Shown in pieces: positions 1 through 10,658 of a DNA stretch of 64,000 bases. The DNA is taken from assembly GCF_028462495.1 (NCBI RefSeq), contig NZ_JAQOWX010000003.1:37750-101749 (forward strand), written 5' to 3'. Below the pieces are notes generated by a model. That model worked only from the letters and a program-made list of their open reading frames with translations, did no database searches and was not told the DNA's origin. The translations under genes were made by a program, and so were the position numbers. Positions within the stretch are counted from its first letter, which is position 1. Each line of letters starts with the position of its first letter. Origin of the DNA: Roseateles_E sp005503085. GTDB lineage: Bacteria > Pseudomonadota > Gammaproteobacteria > Burkholderiales > Burkholderiaceae_C.

Positions 1-431
1 CGACGCCAGTCCAGCCAGCCCGCCACGGCCTGGGGCCGCGGCGTCGCCGAACTGGTGTAGATCAGGGGTGAAACGGCCGCCACATCGCCATGCTGATCCA
101 GCACCTGCTGCAGGCGCCGGATGGCGTCCGGGGCGATGCTGCAGTCGTTGTTGAGTATCAGCACCGAGCCGTAGCCACGTTGCAGCGCCAGCTTGAAGAC
201 CAGGTTGTGCCCTCCGGTGAATCCCAGGTTGACCGGGGTGCGAAGTACCTCGACGCCCGGATAGGCGAGCCGGATCTGCTCGGTCGTGTCGACGGTTGAA
301 CCGTTGTCCAGCACCAGGCAGTCGATGCCGTCTACGGCCGGCGCGGTCAGTGGTTGAAGGCAGGCCAGGGTATCGGGCGTGCTGTTCCAGTTCAGGATGC
401 TGACCAGGATGCGTTGCTTCTCGGTGTTCAT
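1..431 (-). CDS. Family 2 glycosyltransferase, N-terminal part (cut by window edge)
   Basis: This is the N-terminal 143 residues of a GT2 (GT-A fold) glycosyltransferase; the rest lies left of the window. Translation of the minus strand begins MNTEKQRILVSILNWNS and shows VLDNGST, VNLGFTGGHN and ILNNDC, the nucleotide-sugar-binding and DXD-like motifs of the rhamnosyltransferase-like GT2 group. The ATG overlaps the TGA of the upstream GT4 gene (ATGA), so it belongs to the same leftward operon and is probably translationally coupled. It likely adds a sugar to the polysaccharide made by this locus; donor and acceptor cannot be told. Confidence 0.85.
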   Translation of the reverse strand, partial: MNTEKQRILVSILNWNSTPDTLACLQPLTAPAVDGIDCLVLDNGSTVDTTEQIRLAYPGVEVLRTPVNLGFTGGHNLVFKLALQRGYGSVLILNNDCSIAPDAIRRLQQVLDQHGDVAAVSPLIYTSSATPRPQAVAGWLDWR

Positions 432-1486
432 GTCAGCCCCTGGGTTCGAATGAAGGCCGTCGGGTCGGCGAAAAACCGATTCCAGCCCTGGCTTACCTGC
501 GGCAGCGAAAATCTGGGGTCGGCGCACACCGTCGGCCGTTGGCCGTGCTGCCATGCGAACAAGGTCTGCTGCACCGTCTCGGCGCTGCCAGCGTCAAGCG
601 GCGGATTGCTGTCGCCAAGCACCTCGCGCGCGGCACCGAAATCATGGGCCAGTACCGGCGTCCCGACGGCATGAGCCTCGGCGTACACCAGGCCGAAGGT
701 TTCGGCGCGTTTGGTCTGAGGGTAGAAGACGCACAGCGACTCGGCCACATGTCGCAGGACCTCGGTCTGCGGCAGGCTACCCAGCCGCACGATGCCTGGG
801 TGTTCAAGCTGTCGGCTGTCGAGGTTTTTCAGATAGCCAGGGTCGGCGACATACAGCCGGAATCTCGGCTCGATCTCATGGACGCGTCGAAACTGGACCA
901 CGACCTGCTCGAGCCCTTTGTGGGGCGAGCTGAAGAAGGTCAGTTTGCAGGGATCGTAGCTGGCGCCGGGCAGCGTGCCGAGCGCTGGGTTCAGCGGGTT
1001 GTGGTGGTACAGCAGCCCTCCGCGCAGCGCCCAGCGAGCCGTCAGCCAGGAGTGCGACTGGCTTTGGATGTAGCGGGCCGTTTGCAGTGCATGGGTGCGC
1101 GAGACGCAGATCACACCCAGCCGGTAGCGCAGATGGTCCTGCCAGAACAGCGGCACCTCCTCCGGAACATAGTTGTGCAGCCACAGCCACCAGCTGCCTC
1201 GGCTGCGACGATGCAGTTTGGCCAGGTCCTGGGCTTTCTGGACGAAGACCAGGTGGTCGGCCGCTGCCAGCTCTTGCTCAAGGTCGGCCATGGGCTTGAA
1301 GCACAGCCCTCGCTCACCCTGCCAGACGTTCTTGCGGTTGTGCTGGAACACCGTGACTTGGTGCTGAGCGCTCAGGGCGCCGGCGATGCGCACCACCGTG
1401 GCCTCCGTGCCGCCCAGGCCCTGCGTTGCCAGCACCTCGGGGTCATAGGGGCGTGGGCATTTAGGATCGATGAAGACCAGTTTCAT
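428..1486 (-). CDS. Family 4 glycosyltransferase (GT-B)
   Basis: This 352-residue protein is a GT-B type glycosyltransferase. The N-terminus has a GGTE glycine loop (LATQGLGGTEATVVRI), and the C-terminal half has the E-x7-E donor-site signature in AETFGLVYAEAHAVGTPVLA, typical of GT4 enzymes. The start is taken at MKLVFIDPK, which overlaps the TGA of the upstream GT2 gene as ATGA; the frame is open 15 codons further upstream but that would overlap the neighbour more. It sits in a run of four coupled glycosylation genes and probably acts on the cytoplasmic face in assembly of a surface glycan. Sugar specificity is unknown. Confidence 0.85.
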   Translation of the reverse strand: MKLVFIDPKCPRPYDPEVLATQGLGGTEATVVRIAGALSAQHQVTVFQHNRKNVWQGERGLCFKPMADLEQELAAADHLVFVQKAQDLAKLHRRSRGSWWLWLHNYVPEEVPLFWQDHLRYRLGVICVSRTHALQTARYIQSQSHSWLTARWALRGGLLYHHNPLNPALGTLPGASYDPCKLTFFSSPHKGLEQVVVQFRRVHEIEPRFRLYVADPGYLKNLDSRQLEHPGIVRLGSLPQTEVLRHVAESLCVFYPQTKRAETFGLVYAEAHAVGTPVLAHDFGAAREVLGDSNPPLDAGSAETVQQTLFAWQHGQRPTVCADPRFSLPQVSQGWNRFFADPTAFIRTQGLT

Positions 1487-2448
1487 GGCTGACCCCGAAG
1501 GATCTCGAGCAGCAGCAGCGGTGCCAGCCACAGCGTGGCCGGGTCGTCCCTGAAATAGCGGCCCAGCAAGGCCCTGGGCAATGGCTTGCGGTGCTTGAGC
1601 CGGTGCGTCAGGTCGCGGATGAAGTCGCGTCGCAGCTGATGGACGGCTACGCGCAGGAAAGCTTCCTGCTCGGCATTGCGGCAGAACTCGCGCAACAGCA
1701 GCTTGCGGTACTTGAGCTCGTTATGAACCCGCAACATGTGTTCGGCTGAGCCCCAGACCGCACCCGAATAGACGTTGACGCCACGGCCATAGGTGGCCTC
1801 GACCTGACTCGAGAACGCGATCCGGCTGCCGGCCCGCACCAGGCCCAGCCAGAACAGATAGTCCTCGCCGGCGCTGGTGTAGTCGATGCGAAAACGCAGC
1901 TCCGAAAAGCCGGCCCTCCGATAGACCACGGTCGAGGTACCGATGACATTGCCGCGCATGATCTGGTCGACCATATCGCCTCGGTAGGCGTGCAGATTGG
2001 CCGCAGCCAGCGGCAGTGTCGGATGTTCGCCGGCCTTGAGCTTGCCGGCACGTGCGAAGGCGCTGACCTGGGTGTCGAGCTGGTAGTGATCGGCGAAGTA
2101 GAAGTCGAAGCCGGAGTCCAGCGCCAGTGCGGCCCTTACCAGATGATCGGGCGACCACTCGTCATCGGAGTCCAGGAAGGCGACGTAACGGGTTGACTCG
2201 GGCAGCGCGTCCAGTCCGGTATTGCGCGCGGCGCCGGGGCCGCCATTGGTCTGGCGGATCAGGGTCATGCCGATGTCGTCCGGTAGCGTCGCCGCGGTGA
2301 TCTCATCGTCGGCCGGTACCGGCGAGGCGTCATCCACCACCAAGATATGAATCGGCAGCGGGCAGGCCTGCTGCGCCGCGATGCTGGCCAGCGCCCGTCG
2401 AAGCACACCCGGGCTGCGCTGGAAATAGGGAATGACGACCGTGATCAT
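1483..2448 (-). CDS. Family 2 glycosyltransferase
   Basis: This 321-residue GT-A fold glycosyltransferase opens with MITVVIPYFQRSPGVLRRAL. It then shows LVVDDASP (about residues 37-44), GGPGAARNTGL (69-79) and the metal/nucleotide-binding DSDDEW (93-98), the canonical GT2 order. It starts 7 nt after the upstream acyltransferase stop and its TGA overlaps the next start. It is expected to transfer a sugar from an NDP-sugar to a lipid-linked or growing glycan for the exosortase-linked polysaccharide; specificity cannot be read. Confidence 0.88.
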   Translation of the reverse strand: MITVVIPYFQRSPGVLRRALASIAAQQACPLPIHILVVDDASPVPADDEITAATLPDDIGMTLIRQTNGGPGAARNTGLDALPESTRYVAFLDSDDEWSPDHLVRAALALDSGFDFYFADHYQLDTQVSAFARAGKLKAGEHPTLPLAAANLHAYRGDMVDQIMRGNVIGTSTVVYRRAGFSELRFRIDYTSAGEDYLFWLGLVRAGSRIAFSSQVEATYGRGVNVYSGAVWGSAEHMLRVHNELKYRKLLLREFCRNAEQEAFLRVAVHQLRRDFIRDLTHRLKHRKPLPRALLGRYFRDDPATLWLAPLLLLEILRGQP

Positions 2449-2455
2449 CGGTGGC

Positions 2456-3592
2456 TCAGTTGGTTTCGACCGCAGCGGTGTCGGCGGTGGCCGGCGCGGA
2501 TGGACGCGTCGCCGCGCGGCGACGCTCCGCCAGCCGCGTGAGCCAGGGCCAGCGGTACTGGGTATAGTGATAGATGCAGCGCTTGTCCTGCGTCAGCTTG
2601 GTGTGCCAGTCCATCACCTTGCCGAAGTACTCGACGCGCAGGATCTGGCCCTCGCCGAAGAATCGTTGCAGCTCTTCCTCGCGCAACAGAAAGGCCGGCG
2701 ACAGGGCCTTGATCGATTCGTCATAGGCCGTCTTCAGCACAATCAGCTGGCCACGGCGCAGCAGGCACAAATTCATCGCCACGGTTTGTTCGTCGAACAG
2801 GTATTCGTAGAACACCATCTCGCCGCGCACCGCCGCCCGCTCGAAGAGCTCGCGATAGAAGCGTCCCTGGGCGTTGTCCGGGTGAATGGCCGTGCCTTCT
2901 TGAGCCTTCCAGCCGGCGCTTTCCAGCGCACCGTAGCGATCCAGTGCCGATGCGACCGACGCGGCGTCGGTGATCATGCGCATAGAGGTCTGGACGCCAT
3001 CGGCGGCCAGCTTGTTGCGCTGCTTGCGCATGTTCTGGCGAAGATTCTTGCCGCGCGCGGCCCAGTAGTCCTCAAAGCTGCCGGCCACGTCGATCCAGGC
3101 CGTCTCGATGTAGTCGTCGCCACGCGCATCGGCCCCATCTGCTGGCCGGGGGCTGCATAACGGGTCAACCTGGGTGATCGACAAGGCTAGGCATAGGCCC
3201 AATGGCCCGCGACAAAGCGAGCGGGCCAGATCGGCGAGCTGCAGGTCGGGTGCGGCGACCCAGGTGCCCAGCGGCAGCTGCGAGGGTTGGAAGGTGGCCC
3301 AGCGGAGCCGGCCGTCGGGCACCAGCACAAACAAGGCCACCGGTTCCGCGCCCCGGCTGGCCACGGCCAGTCGCTCCTGGCCGCTGCCAAATGCCGCCAG
3401 TGCAGCGCCCACAGCGTCGGCGGACATGAAGGGCAGATCACCGCGCTGGCTGTTGAGCCGGTCCCAGGCCGACCTTATGGCCGGGTCGTCCCGCAGGGCT
3501 TGGGCCGGTCGGAGTTTCCATTGCAGCGGGGGGCTGGCCATCGGGCTTGCGGCTTTCTCTTGGTTTGAAGGGGGCTCGGCGCGGCGATTCAT
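2456..3592 (-). CDS. GNAT / FemAB-like (CelD/BcsL, Acetyltransf_6) acyltransferase
   Basis: This 378-residue protein resembles the double-GNAT family found in exopolysaccharide and exosortase loci. The second half carries the typical basic segment (GKNLRQNMRKQRNKL) followed by FYRELFERAAVRGEMVFYEY, then a stretch describing a soluble acyl-CoA-using fold (LKTAYDESIKALSPAFLLREE). It probably acylates an amino sugar, which fits the adjacent aminotransferase. It begins 3 nt after the aminotransferase stop; an internal Met at residue 18 (MASPPLQWKL, 3541) is a possible alternative start. The acyl donor and acceptor are not known. Confidence 0.75.
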   Translation of the reverse strand: MNRRAEPPSNQEKAASPMASPPLQWKLRPAQALRDDPAIRSAWDRLNSQRGDLPFMSADAVGAALAAFGSGQERLAVASRGAEPVALFVLVPDGRLRWATFQPSQLPLGTWVAAPDLQLADLARSLCRGPLGLCLALSITQVDPLCSPRPADGADARGDDYIETAWIDVAGSFEDYWAARGKNLRQNMRKQRNKLAADGVQTSMRMITDAASVASALDRYGALESAGWKAQEGTAIHPDNAQGRFYRELFERAAVRGEMVFYEYLFDEQTVAMNLCLLRRGQLIVLKTAYDESIKALSPAFLLREEELQRFFGEGQILRVEYFGKVMDWHTKLTQDKRCIYHYTQYRWPWLTRLAERRRAATRPSAPATADTAAVETN

Positions 3593-3595
3593 GAC

Positions 3596-4825
3596 TCAGC
3601 CGAGCAGGCGCTTGATCGCCAACGCCGTGGCGTCGATGTCATCGTCATGCAAATCCTGATGGCACAAAAGCTGCAGCACATGGCGGCTCCACAAGGGCCC
3701 GGCATCGCCGGGCTGCTGGGGCGTTCCCGGCCAGATGCGGTCCCATCGGAATACCGGATAGCCGCAGGTCCGCAGCGCCTGATAGACCCGATCAGCATCA
3801 TCTACCCATAGCGGGAAGACGTAGGGCGCGCTGTGCTGCGAGTCGATCTGCAGCAGGGCGCGTGCACCGCGACAGTCGCGCAGTTCGCGGGCATAGGCCT
3901 CGTAGTTCTCGCGCCGACGCGCGATGATGCGGCTGCGTGGCAGCCCCCTTACCAGCCATGCCGAGGCCACCAGCGGGGCACGGTCAATACGCTGCATATC
4001 GCAAGCCGACATGAAATCGCTCTCCGAGTTGGCCTCGGCTGCGCTGCCGCCGCCCACCACCGTCGTGCCGCGCAAGGCCTTCTTCAGCCGGAACAGGCCA
4101 CCGACGAGATGGTTCAGTCCGGTCAAACGCCGATTCAGCGTCGCGACTTCAAGCACATCGACAAAACCCTTGAGCTCGGCCTTCATCCCTTGTGGCGCCA
4201 GTTGCAGCGGTGCCAGCGGTCGCTGAGCCGAGGCCAGCAATCCGGCCTCCGGGATCGGCAGAAATTTGGAGAGGCTGGCGGTCGCGAAGTCACCCCAGGC
4301 GCCTACGCTGCGCTCGCCGGCCGTGCCGAACAAGCTGTGCGCGCAATCCTCGATCAGCGCAATGCCGTGCGCGTCACACCAGGCCCGAACGGCCGCCAGT
4401 GATTGCGGCAGGCCGAAGTAGTGCGGCACCAGCATGGCTGAGGCATGTCGGGCAAGCTCGGGGGAGATGCTGTCCAGATTGGGCAGGCCATTTGGCAGGA
4501 TGCCGAAGTAGCTGGGCCGAGCACCGGCCAGCAGGACCGGCGCGACCATGGTGGGACAGTGATAGGTTGGAACGAGCACCGAGCTGTCTCGCGTCAGCTT
4601 CAGTTGGCGCAATGCCTGATAGATGGCCGCCCGGCCACTGGTGGTGTACGCCAGATGCGGGAGCTGCTCGACGCCATGAAGCTCACAGCCAGGGACCGAG
4701 CCAAAATTGTCCCAGCCGAAGACCGGCCCACGGGGCATCGCCCGAACGCCTGGTTGATCCGTGGCCTGGGCAGAGTCGGGCCCTGCGCTCGGCGCAGACC
4801 TGTCTTGCAACAGCTGCTGTTTCAC
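3596..4825 (-). CDS. DegT/DnrJ/EryC1/StrS family PLP aminotransferase
   Basis: This is a sugar aminotransferase of about 409 residues. It has the DegT fold order: TTSGRAAIYQAL near the N-terminus, VLVPTYHCPT, the PLP-ring Asp in ALIEDCAHSLFG (about residue 160), and the Schiff-base lysine in SLSKFLP (about residue 187). I chose the GTG at 4825 because it overlaps the TGA of the upstream gene as GTGA, matching the coupling in this operon; the frame is open to 4879, and MPRGPVFGW at 4738 is an alternative start. It probably makes an amino sugar for the neighbouring acyltransferase and glycosyltransferases; the exact product is unknown. Confidence 0.8.
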   Translation of the reverse strand: MKQQLLQDRSAPSAGPDSAQATDQPGVRAMPRGPVFGWDNFGSVPGCELHGVEQLPHLAYTTSGRAAIYQALRQLKLTRDSSVLVPTYHCPTMVAPVLLAGARPSYFGILPNGLPNLDSISPELARHASAMLVPHYFGLPQSLAAVRAWCDAHGIALIEDCAHSLFGTAGERSVGAWGDFATASLSKFLPIPEAGLLASAQRPLAPLQLAPQGMKAELKGFVDVLEVATLNRRLTGLNHLVGGLFRLKKALRGTTVVGGGSAAEANSESDFMSACDMQRIDRAPLVASAWLVRGLPRSRIIARRRENYEAYARELRDCRGARALLQIDSQHSAPYVFPLWVDDADRVYQALRTCGYPVFRWDRIWPGTPQQPGDAGPLWSRHVLQLLCHQDLHDDDIDATALAIKRLLG

Positions 4826-5532
4826 TGCGAGGCCGCGCTGGCTGCGCTGGAGGCCTCGGCCGGGACGGGGTCTCGCCATCGGCCTGCTGCGAGTAGCTTG
4901 TCGCGCAGCGCGCTGTGCGACAAGCCCAGCGCCATCGCGCGGTGGGCATGCAGCAGTGCGGCGTCGTAGTCCTTCAGATCGGCCAGCAGCAGGCCGAGGT
5001 TGTGATGGGTGAAAGCATTGTCGGCCGCGAGGGTCTTGACGACATCCAGCTGCGCACGTGCATCGGCCTCACGCTGCTTCTTGATCAGGTAGTCGGCGTA
5101 AATCATGCGCACGAGCTGATCATCGGCGCGGAAACGGATGGCGCGGTCAAACCAGCACTCGACCGTGAATGTGGAGCCGTGGGGCTTGTCGGTCTTTTCC
5201 TTCTCGCCGAGCCTGACGATCGCGATCAGAGCGCCGTGATGGTTGGGGATTGCACGCAAGGTGTAGGCGATGTCGCCGCCCGGCAGGCGCGAGGTTGTGC
5301 CACGGATCAGTGCTTCCACTTCGGGTGTGAAGTGGGCTGTGGTCACGATGGGCAGCTTGTCCTTGTCGGTCCGGAAATCGAAAGGGCCGTAGGAACTGGC
5401 CAGCGAGCCGCACATACTCGTTTGTGCATGGCCCGTGGCGGCAAACAGCAGGCTTAGGCTCATCAGCGCTGTTCTCAGGCAGCTCATCGACAGCGGGCTC
5501 CGGCCTTGGCTGGGGTCAGTACGGGATCGCAT
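4822..5532 (-). CDS. Secreted TPR-like protein of the exosortase locus
   Basis: This 236-residue protein has an N-terminal basic segment, then a hydrophobic stretch ending at ATGHAQ (around residue 36), consistent with a Sec signal peptide. The C-terminal third contains TPR-like helices (AFTHHNLGLLLADLKDYDAALLHAHRA, split here as AFTHHNLGLL and DYDAALLHAHRAMALG). The middle part is not recognised. Its ATG shares one base with the TGA of the hydrolase-1 gene (TGATG), so it is coupled to it; M16 (5487) could also start the signal peptide. A periplasmic scaffold role in export or assembly is inferred only. Confidence 0.6.
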   Translation of the reverse strand: MRSRTDPSQGRSPLSMSCLRTALMSLSLLFAATGHAQTSMCGSLASSYGPFDFRTDKDKLPIVTTAHFTPEVEALIRGTTSRLPGGDIAYTLRAIPNHHGALIAIVRLGEKEKTDKPHGSTFTVECWFDRAIRFRADDQLVRMIYADYLIKKQREADARAQLDVVKTLAADNAFTHHNLGLLLADLKDYDAALLHAHRAMALGLSHSALRDKLLAAGRWRDPVPAEASSAASAASQ

Positions 5533-6407
5533 CAGTCCTCCTTGCGTGCCAGGGCAAGCAACCAGTCGCGAACAGCGGCGTTGGCCAGCGCGAGCTGCTT
5601 GCCGTCGGAAAAAGTGTGATCGGCCTCGGCGAAATCCAGCCGTGTCACATGAGCGAGCTTAAGGGCCCCGGCCCAGGACGGGTCGATCTGGCCGAACTCG
5701 AGAAATTCCTTGGCGGTCAGATCGACACCGCTGAGTAGCAGCAGGATCTGGCCCTTGAAGCCGCGCCAGGCCAGCGCCATGCGCTCTTGATAGCTCAATG
5801 CGGCGCTTGCTGCCGGCAGACTGTTCGACCGGGTCGCCCGCCTGACGCTTCTGATCAAGCCGCCCAGTGCGCCCAGGCCCACACGACCCGACAGCAGCTT
5901 TTTCCAGAAGCTCTTGTCGAACAGGCGCTGCGTGTAGTAGTGCTTGACCTGGGCGCGGGCCAAGCTGGACTCGCTGCGCACCCAGGGGTTGAGCAGGCAC
6001 AGGCCCGCCAGGCGCGGGTCCCGGGTGGCTTCGCTGTAGAGCAGGGCCGCCGAGGCACCGTCGCACAGACCCCACAGCGCGATGCGCTTGATGGCATCGG
6101 ACTGCGCCATCAAGGCCATGATGGCGGCACCGATGTCGGCCGTGACGCTCTGGAAGTCGCGCTGGGCGCCCTCGCTGTCACCCATGCCTCGGTAGTCGAA
6201 GCGCAGCACGGCGAAACCCGCCGCAGCCAGGCTGCGCGCCAGCAGCACAAACTGGCGGTGGCTGCCCGCACGGTACTGCGGACCACCGACGACGATGACG
6301 ACGCCGGTTCTGTGGATAGCTTGCCCGTCAGGCGGCAGCGCGGCCACGCCCAGCAGCCGCTCGCCCTGGCAGTCGAACTGGACGACGGTTTCTCTGTAGC
6401 CGCTCAT
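5532..6407 (-). CDS. Alpha/beta hydrolase, exosortase A system-associated hydrolase 1 type
   Basis: This 291-residue alpha/beta hydrolase matches the hydrolase 1 family found beside exosortase A. It has VVGGPQYRAGSHRQF near residue 40-53, LRFDYRGMGDSEG (68-80), and a nucleophile elbow reading LWGLCDGAS with Cys115 where Ser is usual, plus a late ADHTFSD histidine. The ATG overlaps the TGA of hydrolase 2 (ATGA). The family is known by genomic association; its substrate is not established. It may act on an acyl or thioester intermediate made by the nearby ACP and acyl-CoA ligase (inference). Confidence 0.85.
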   Translation of the reverse strand: MSGYRETVVQFDCQGERLLGVAALPPDGQAIHRTGVVIVVGGPQYRAGSHRQFVLLARSLAAAGFAVLRFDYRGMGDSEGAQRDFQSVTADIGAAIMALMAQSDAIKRIALWGLCDGASAALLYSEATRDPRLAGLCLLNPWVRSESSLARAQVKHYYTQRLFDKSFWKKLLSGRVGLGALGGLIRSVRRATRSNSLPAASAALSYQERMALAWRGFKGQILLLLSGVDLTAKEFLEFGQIDPSWAGALKLAHVTRLDFAEADHTFSDGKQLALANAAVRDWLLALARKED

Positions 6408-7273
6408 GCTAAGCCCACCTCGGCCGGCGACAGCGTGGTGGCCGGCGTCAGCAATGCTGCCGTGGTGGCCGCGATCAGCGCCGGCGCATCCTCGATCTCG
6501 GTGGTCTGCCAGAACGATGGCCCCTGGACCAACTGCGACCGCGCGCGATAACCGGCCTGCCGCCATTGCTGCAGGGTCTGCTCGCTGACGGGGCTGAACT
6601 GCTGCGCATCGGCGCGCGTGCTCAGCTCGAACCAGGCGAGCTCGCCACCGCCGGGCGGCGGCACCAGGCGGGCCGCCTCCAGCCCGCTGGCCAGCCCCGG
6701 GCTCAGCAGATAGCCGCCAAGCTCCACCGGCTGGCCCAGAGCCAGCTGTTGGCGCATCTCGTCCATCTGGCCCTTGGCGCCGCCACCGACCATGCCGGCC
6801 GCCAGCTTCAGTCGCAGCAACTGCTGCAGCGCCGACTTGCCGGCCGTGACCGGCTGCCAGAAGCAGTAGTTGCAGGCTTCTGCGACCTGGGCCCCGGCCT
6901 CGGCCGCCAGCAGGCAACCAACCCGCTGGCCCCACAACCACAGCGGCACCTGCCGATGAGCGTCGTCGAGGGCCTGCAGCCAGGTGCAGGCCAGTTTCAC
7001 ATCGGCAATCCAGTCGGACCAGGCGGCGTCGCCGAAGTCGCCATCGCTGTCGCCGCAGCCGAACAGGTCGATCTGCAGCACGCTGAATCCGGCTGCCGAC
7101 AGCGCGCGTGCCTGCTGCGCGGCCATGCGGCGCGATTTGTTCATCTCCTCGCCGAGTGCCTGGATGTGGATCACACGACCACGCAGCACCCCGCCCTGAA
7201 AGGGGTGGAACAGGCAAAAGCGCGCGCCTGCGTCAGCGGCGGGCAGGAAGAATGCCTGTGTGCGGTTGGCCAC
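6404..7273 (-). CDS. Alpha/beta hydrolase-like protein, exosortase A system-associated hydrolase 2 type
   Basis: This 289-residue protein matches the hydrolase 2 family of exosortase A loci. Key segments are FCLFHPFQGGVLRGRV, a central VLQIDLFGCGDSDGDF, and LWLWGQRVGCLLA. At the elbow the motif is G-Q-R-V-G (Arg117) rather than GxSxG, so it may not be an ordinary serine hydrolase. The start is a GTG (7273) 12 nt downstream of the ACP gene stop with a poor ribosome-binding site; no ATG is available nearby. It overlaps hydrolase 1 by 4 nt. Confidence 0.83.
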   Translation of the reverse strand: MANRTQAFFLPAADAGARFCLFHPFQGGVLRGRVIHIQALGEEMNKSRRMAAQQARALSAAGFSVLQIDLFGCGDSDGDFGDAAWSDWIADVKLACTWLQALDDAHRQVPLWLWGQRVGCLLAAEAGAQVAEACNYCFWQPVTAGKSALQQLLRLKLAAGMVGGGAKGQMDEMRQQLALGQPVELGGYLLSPGLASGLEAARLVPPPGGGELAWFELSTRADAQQFSPVSEQTLQQWRQAGYRARSQLVQGPSFWQTTEIEDAPALIAATTAALLTPATTLSPAEVGLA

Positions 7274-7285
7274 GGGGCGTCGAGG

Positions 7286-7537
7286 TCAAACCGCCAGCTT
7301 GGCCGCAACGAAGTCGCTCAGCGAGCCGACGCTGGCAAAGGTCGCACCGTCGATCTCGTCGTCGCCGATGCTGATGCCCAGCTGTTCCTCGAAGGCAGTG
7401 ATCAGGCTGACGACCGCCATTGAGTCGAGCTCAGGGATGGCACCAAGCAGGGCGGTGTCGCGGTCGAAGCTGGTGCCGCGGCCGTTCAGGCTCAGAACCT
7501 CGTCAAGAATGCGCAGAACTTGCTTTTCGGCGTCCAT
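7286..7537 (-). CDS. Acyl carrier protein (exosortase A locus type)
   Basis: This 83-residue acidic protein has the ACP four-helix pattern and the phosphopantetheine attachment Ser39 in PELDSMAVVSL. It is the first gene of the leftward arm and is divergent from the acyl-CoA ligase. Together with that ligase and the PLP decarboxylase it likely forms a small acyl- or aminoacyl-activating pathway that supplies a substituent for the locus product (inference). Its ATG is preceded by an A-rich stretch rather than a strong Shine-Dalgarno sequence. Confidence 0.88.
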   Translation of the reverse strand: MDAEKQVLRILDEVLSLNGRGTSFDRDTALLGAIPELDSMAVVSLITAFEEQLGISIGDDEIDGATFASVGSLSDFVAAKLAV

Positions 7538-7749
7538 GTTTTTTCTATGTTTTCCCAGGGGCGAAGCTGCCCACGACTGCGGCGCATCTTAACTGTGCGC
7601 CCGGCTCCTTCCGTGTCGGGGTGCCCCCTTATCCTGAGGGGCGTGGCGGCAGGATGTCACGCAGGTTTTGCATAGGCGGCGCGGCCCCCTGTACGATGCG
7701 GCTCCGGCCGTGCTTCGGGCTTGCCAGCGAGTGCCGCCCCCTATATTCG
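7538..7749. promoter_or_regulatory. Divergent promoter region between the two exosortase-locus arms
   Basis: This 212-bp gap separates the ACP and acyl-CoA ligase genes and must hold promoters for both arms. On the plus strand TTGCAT (7668-7673) and TACGAT (7692-7697) are spaced 18 bp and could be a sigma-70 promoter for the ligase arm. A GCCCC/GGGGC hairpin lies near 7622-7642. No operator for a specific regulator was recognised. I see no gene here. Confidence 0.45.
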
Positions 7750-9374
<1,625 letters not shown>

Positions 9375-9378
<4 letters not shown>

Positions 9379-10622
9379 GCGAGAGTCCCGTGAAGAAACC
9401 GCCGCAGCATGCGGCGATGAGCCAGTTCCCGCTGCAGGACGGCGAGTTGATCGTCGGTGGCAAGCGGCTCTCGCTGCTGGCCGAGCAGGTCGGACAGACG
9501 CCGTTCTATGCCTATGACCGGCGCCTGCTGCGTGAGCGTGTGGCCAGTCTGCGCGCTGCGCTGCCGGCCGGCATCAAGCTGCACTATGCGATGAAGGCCA
9601 ACCCGATGCCGGCCGTCGTCGCGCTGATGGCGGGCCTGGTGGACGGCATCGACGTGGCCTCGGCGGGCGAGCTGAAGGTGGCGCTGGACGCCGGGGCCGA
9701 CCCGGCCGAGATCAGCTTTGCCGGGCCGGCCAAGCGCGATATCGAGCTGCGCCAGGCGGTGGCCGCCGGTGTGCTGGTCAATGTGGAGAGCCTGCGCGAG
9801 CTGCCGGTGCTGGCGGCGGTGGCGGCCGAACTGGGCCTGCCGGCGCGGGTGGCGATACGCGTCAACCCCGATTTCGAGCTGAAGGGCTCGGGCATGAAGA
9901 TGAGCGGCGGCCCCAAGCAGTTCGGCATCGATGCCGAACTGGTGCCGGCGGCGCTGGCCGAGGTCGGGCGCCTGGGCCTGGCGTTTGAGGGCTTCCACCT
10001 GTTCGCCGGTTCGCAGAACCTCAAGCCCGAGGCGATTTGCGAGGCCCAGCAGAAATGCTACGAGCTGGCGCTGCGCCTGGCGGCCGATGCGCCCGGCCCG
10101 GTCAAGTTCCTGAACCTCGGTGGCGGCTTCGGCATCCCCTACTTCCCCGGCGAGCAGGCGCTGGATCTGGCGCCGATCGGCGCCAATCTGCAGGCGATTG
10201 CCGAGCGGGCGGCCAGCGAGCTGCCGCAGGCGGAACTGGTGATCGAGCTGGGCCGCTATCTGGTCGGCGAGGCGGGGGTCTATGTGGCGCGCATCGTCGA
10301 CCGCAAGGTCTCGCGCGGCCAGGTCTATCTGCTCTGCGACGGAGGCCTGCACCACCACCTGTCGGCCTCGGGCAATTTCGGCCAGGTGATACGCAAGAAC
10401 TATCCGGCGATGATCAGCCAGACACGCGCTGAGGCTGGCGTCGAGAGCGCCTCGGTGGTGGGGCCGCTGTGCACGCCGCTGGATCTGCTGGCCGACAAGA
10501 TGGAGCTCGCAGCGGCCCAGCCGGGCGATCTGGCCGTCGTGTTCCAGTCCGGGGCCTACGGCGCCAGCGCCAGCCCGCAGGGCTTCCTGGGGCATCCGGC
10601 GGTGGTCGAGGTGCTGGTGTGA
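9375..10622 (+). CDS. PLP-dependent decarboxylase, exosortase A system-associated type
   Basis: This 415-residue fold-type III PLP enzyme is related to diaminopimelate/ornithine decarboxylases (LysA type). It shows the PLP lysine in HYAMKANPMP (Lys74), the glycine-rich phosphate loop LNLGGGFGIPY, ELGRYLVGEAG, and the second-subunit active-site Cys in GPLCTPLD (about residue 366). It overlaps the ligase by 4 nt. It probably decarboxylates an amino acid, giving an amine that the ligase/ACP system could use; this link is an inference from the conserved neighbourhood. A second Met at 9417 is possible as start. Confidence 0.9.
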
Positions 10623-10658
10623 GCCGGGCCGCCTGAGCTCTCTTGGAAGGGACCATCG

